Positions 61,501 through 64,000 of a stretch of DNA of 64,000 nt are shown piece by piece. The position numbers were made by a program, and so were the translations under genes. The stretch covers positions 19,523,067-19,587,066 of the forward strand of contig BTRK01000002.1 in assembly GCA_036245805.1 (NCBI GenBank), written 5' to 3'. The stretch is from Pristionchus mayeri (taxonomy: Eukaryota; Nematoda; Chromadorea; Rhabditida; Neodiplogasteridae). How positions within the stretch are numbered: the first letter of the stretch is position 1; every line of letters starts with the position of its first letter. The notes beneath the pieces are model-generated. The model was not told the DNA's origin, did not search any database, and saw nothing but the letters and a program-made list of their open reading frames with translations.

Positions 61501-64000
61501 TTCCATCGAAGGAAGAGTTGAAGAGAGTGGAGAGAGAAGAATTGAGAAGGAAGAGAAGCAGGAGATGGAGGAGATGAAGAGAAGGATTGAGGAAAAAGAG
61601 AAGAGTGTTGAGAGAGGAGGACTCTCTTCGTCGATTACTCAGATGACAGAGAGCATTTCGAGTGGAATTCTGACGATGAGTGAGACATCTGAGACAGAGA
61701 AAGGAATGATTCTCATCGAGAAGAAGGAACCATTCAGTGAATTGAATCAGGAATCAGCGTATGGATTCTGGAGTACGGAAGAAGTGATGGATGCTCGTGA
61801 GAAGATCCTCCCAGAGAGAAGAGAAACGATTCAAGGAGGAAGACTCGACACGAAAGCATCGAAGGAAGAGAATGCAGTGATGATGAGTGAAGTGAAGGGA
61901 AAGACGAAGATTGAAGGAACGAGTGGAGTTATGAAGAGTCCATCCACCACTTCCATCACAGCTGCCATCGAAGCAGTGGAGAAGAGAGAAATAGAAGAGA
62001 TGAGAGAAGGGACGAGTGTTGTGAGTGAGAAGAGAAGAGAAGAGAGAAGAGAAGAAGAGAGAAGAGAAGAGGAAAGGGAGCAGAGGGGAGTAATCATTGC
62101 CCATACTGAGGCTCTTTCTCTGCTCCAGACTACTGATTCTTCTCTGCAAGGAAAGGCGCTCTCTCATTCCGAATATCTCGACAGTCAACTCGAATGGAGT
62201 GAGATGATCTCCTCTACTGATGAGACTCGTCTACTCAGTGAGATGGAGAAATCTCACGAAGTGTTTCTTTCATCCTCCAAATCAGCGCAGGAAGAAGTTC
62301 CAGTAGTGCAAGAAGCGTCAGCCTACGGATTCTGGAGTACGGAAGAAGTGATGGACGCACCAGAGAAGACGATTGTTATGAGTGCTCCTACGATGGAAGG
62401 AGGAATACTCAGAACAAAGGCATCGAAGGAAGAATGGACAGAATCAAGTGAAGAAGTACGAGGGAAGAGTAGGGATGAAGGAGCATCGAAAGTGATGAAG
62501 AGCCCCTCTTCTACCTCCCTCCAATCTACTCTTGCTGCATCAATCACTCATAGAAGAGAGGAGGAAACTGCAGTCTTGACTACTCGATCCATCGATGAAG
62601 AAGAGATGAAGAAGTCAGAGGAAAGAGTGCGAGAGAGAGAAGAAGAAGAGAAGAGAAAGGAGGAGATGAAGAGGATTGAGAAGAGAGAGACTATCACTAT
62701 CGAAGAGCGAAGAGAAGAGGAGAGAAAAGTGAAGGAGGAAGAAGACACGAAGATGAGGATGGATAGAGAAGAAAGAAGGAAAGAAGAATCGACTTTAGAA
62801 GCAGTTCTTATTTCGGAGGGTTCATTCGAAGAGACTCATGAGGCAGCATCCTATGGATTCTGGAGAACTCAAGAGGGAGATGATGGGGCAGAGAAGAGTT
62901 TGCCTTCGAGGGAAACAGAGAGGAAGTCACTGTCCACTGAAGAATCGAAGGAAGAACCGAGTCACTCACAGACTCATCTTCACTCGATTCCAACGAAGGA
63001 AGAGACGGAGAAGATTCTGAAGAGTCCCTCTTCCTCTTCAGTGCAAGCAACCCTTGCAGCTGCATTAGATGAACAATCGATGAGGAGTGAGAATATGCAG
63101 AAGGAGGGAGAGAATCAATCCACTCTCATCACCAAGTCCGCCTCTTCCACCTCGATCGCATCTGCCCAATTCATGGCTAGCAGAGAAGAAGAGGAGACGA
63201 CGAGTAGAGAAGTGAAGGCGAAGGAGAGAGAGAAGGAAGAGATTGGAGTGATTGTGAAGGAAGAAACGAAGATGAAGGATACGACGAAGATGAAGGCAGC
63301 TGGAGATGAGAGGATCGAGAGAGAAATGGATATGAGATCGAGAGAAAAGAAGGAAGAAAGGGAGAATATTGTGAAGGAGAAGAGTATCGAGAGAGGAGAG
63401 ATGAGAATGCAAGCATCGAAGGAGGAAGAGATGAATCACTCAGTCGATTTCACCTCATCACAGGAGATAATTGGAGTGAAGGAGACGGTGAAAGGAAGAA
63501 TGGAAGAGAAGAAGAGAATGGAAATGAAGGAAAGCAAGAGCGAGAAGATCGATACGAACACTGGAATTGTGAATAGTGGAGAAGGAGAAGAAAGGAGTGA
63601 GATGATTATGAAGGAAAGAAGAGTCGGAGAAGGAGAAAGACTCATTACTGCTGCATCTACAGAGAGGAGTAGTCGAACGGATGGGGAAGTGAAGAAGGAA
63701 GAGAAGGAAGAGACGAGTGTGATCGTACAAGCGAGAGATTCCATCAGAGACTCCGTTGAGGGACGATTCTCCGTTGAGAGAGTTGCCCAACTCATAGGGA
63801 CATCGACTGTCGAAGACTCATCTACTTTTCTCTCTGAATCGACTACTAATGCAATCCTGGACTCTTCCTTCAATGTTTTGTCCGATTGGAGTGAGAGAGG
63901 AGAGAAGACTGTTCCCATTCCTTCCAGAGAGACTCATTCAGTACATCTCTCTTCCCCTTCGAGAGAAGAATGTCTCCTCTCCTCCTCCCTCATCCATCTC
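52529..64000 (+). CDS. giant charged repeat protein, unknown function (3' end outside window)
   Basis: Exons 52529-52652, 52720-52807, 53047-53206, 54923-55097, 55186-55313, 55356-55487, 55534-55701, 55777-56091, 56202-57950, 58051-58183 and 58320 to beyond 64000, all in phase; at least 2,950 residues. Regions: a Ser/Arg/Gly-rich N-terminus; a conserved-looking segment with KMEKIVGADLITVDS and SAWTVRDTTTNYK; a Gly/Pro-rich run of GPDG units (about 55890-56040); a long Glu/Lys/Arg/Met coiled-coil-like exon (56202-57950); then a single exon of more than 5.6 kb, Glu/Ser-rich, with nine YGFW-type modules. No transmembrane segment or enzyme motif is visible. It may be a cytoskeletal scaffold (inference from composition only). 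The start codon is 5 nt after a TTTGCAG. A 1.7-kb intron holds a family B palindrome. Splice sites 54922 and 58050 end GAG. Confidence 0.8.
53518..54560. mobile_element. palindromic hairpin element, family B, copy 2
   Basis: Lies in intron 3 of the giant gene. The tip GCCGTTTGCCTAAGAATCG (53527) pairs with its complement near 54540; arms of about 470 nt pair nearly throughout. The centre (about 53985-54090) is a CT-rich unpaired loop. Sequence blocks are shared with 2326-3835. No coding capacity. Confidence 0.8.
56092..56201 (+). other. intron that can be retained to end a short isoform
   Basis: GT (GAG/GTCACA) to TTTCAG, 110 nt. If unspliced, the frame runs only five more codons to TAA 56104-56106, giving a protein of about 430 residues that lacks the coiled-coil and YGFW parts. 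Confidence 0.45.
60716..60986 (+). repeat. recent in-frame duplication, copy 1
   Basis: About 270 bp nearly identical to 62282-62552, offset 1566 nt (522 codons), covering module 5 and its flanks; only a handful of differences. Confidence 0.9.
62282..62552 (+). repeat. recent in-frame duplication, copy 2
   Basis: Partner of 60716-60986; covers module 8. The similarity falls off sharply at both ends, as expected from unequal exchange or gene conversion. Confidence 0.9.

Larger units (their letters stand above)
58892..62863 (+). repeat. nine YGFW modules in the giant protein
   Basis: The coding motif (Y/F)GFW(S/R)(T/S)(E/Q) occurs in frame at 58892, 59267, 59768, 60161, 60758, 61148, 61760, 62324 and 62852. 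Spacings are 125, 167, 131, 199, 130, 204, 188 and 176 codons. Each is followed by an acidic D-N/A-E-K-T stretch, a KASKEE block and a KSPS-S-S(L) block, so the module is longer than the motif. Confidence 0.9.

Noticed and set aside
55426..63918. Many Ser/Leu-rich frames on the minus strand opposite the giant gene
   Set aside because: They are antisense shadows of Glu/Lys/Arg-rich codons (GAG/AAG give CTC/CTT); the plus strand has phase-consistent splicing.

Overview
The window is nuclear DNA of a nematode. Genes are split by many short introns (about 40 to 50 nt where no transposon sits). Every resolved gene start lies 0 to 21 nt downstream of a 3' splice acceptor, as expected for spliced-leader trans-splicing. 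The families (two-finger ELT-1-like GATA factor, fox-1-like RRM protein) also fit a nematode. High intron density and many palindromic repeats argue against Caenorhabditis and would suit a diplogastrid, but I cannot name the species.

Layout. 1-451: 3' end of a coiled-coil gene (+). 847-4363: UBE2J1/Ubc6-type ubiquitin-conjugating enzyme (+), its introns swollen by two palindromic elements. 4880-5544: 3' end of an unknown gene (-). 5637-16392: transposon block with a nested giant palindrome, a tRNA-like relic, a decayed non-LTR retrotransposon and two more palindromes. 16307-21080: RBFOX/fox-1-like splicing regulator (-). 22316-25579: V-ATPase subunit B (+), complete in 16 exons. 26021-30209: AMPK gamma subunit (-), complete in 16 exons. 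31616-32434: 3' half of a tetraspanin-like membrane protein (-). 33015-38625: hyccin/FAM126 (+), complete in 13 exons. 41940-44280: two-finger GATA factor (+). 45086-46725: near-perfect palindrome between direct repeats. 48159-49051: small single-pass membrane protein (+). 50234-51099: small Cys-rich gene (+, partial). 52529 to the window end: a giant, charged, repetitive protein of at least 2,950 residues (+), with one exon of more than 5.6 kb still open at the edge.

The gene models were built by hand. Conserved genes were followed exon by exon with phase checks, and each full model (UBC6, RBFOX, V-ATPase B, AMPK gamma, hyccin, GATA, small TM protein) sums to a multiple of three. The genes are mostly housekeeping or regulatory functions: ER-associated degradation, vesicle acidification, energy sensing, plasma-membrane PI4P synthesis, splicing and cell-fate transcription. 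They are not one pathway. The most unusual features are the giant YGFW-repeat protein, frequent non-YAG (especially GAG) 3' splice sites, hairpin-forming palindromic elements (one family with 8-bp target duplications), and many long poly-G/poly-C runs.
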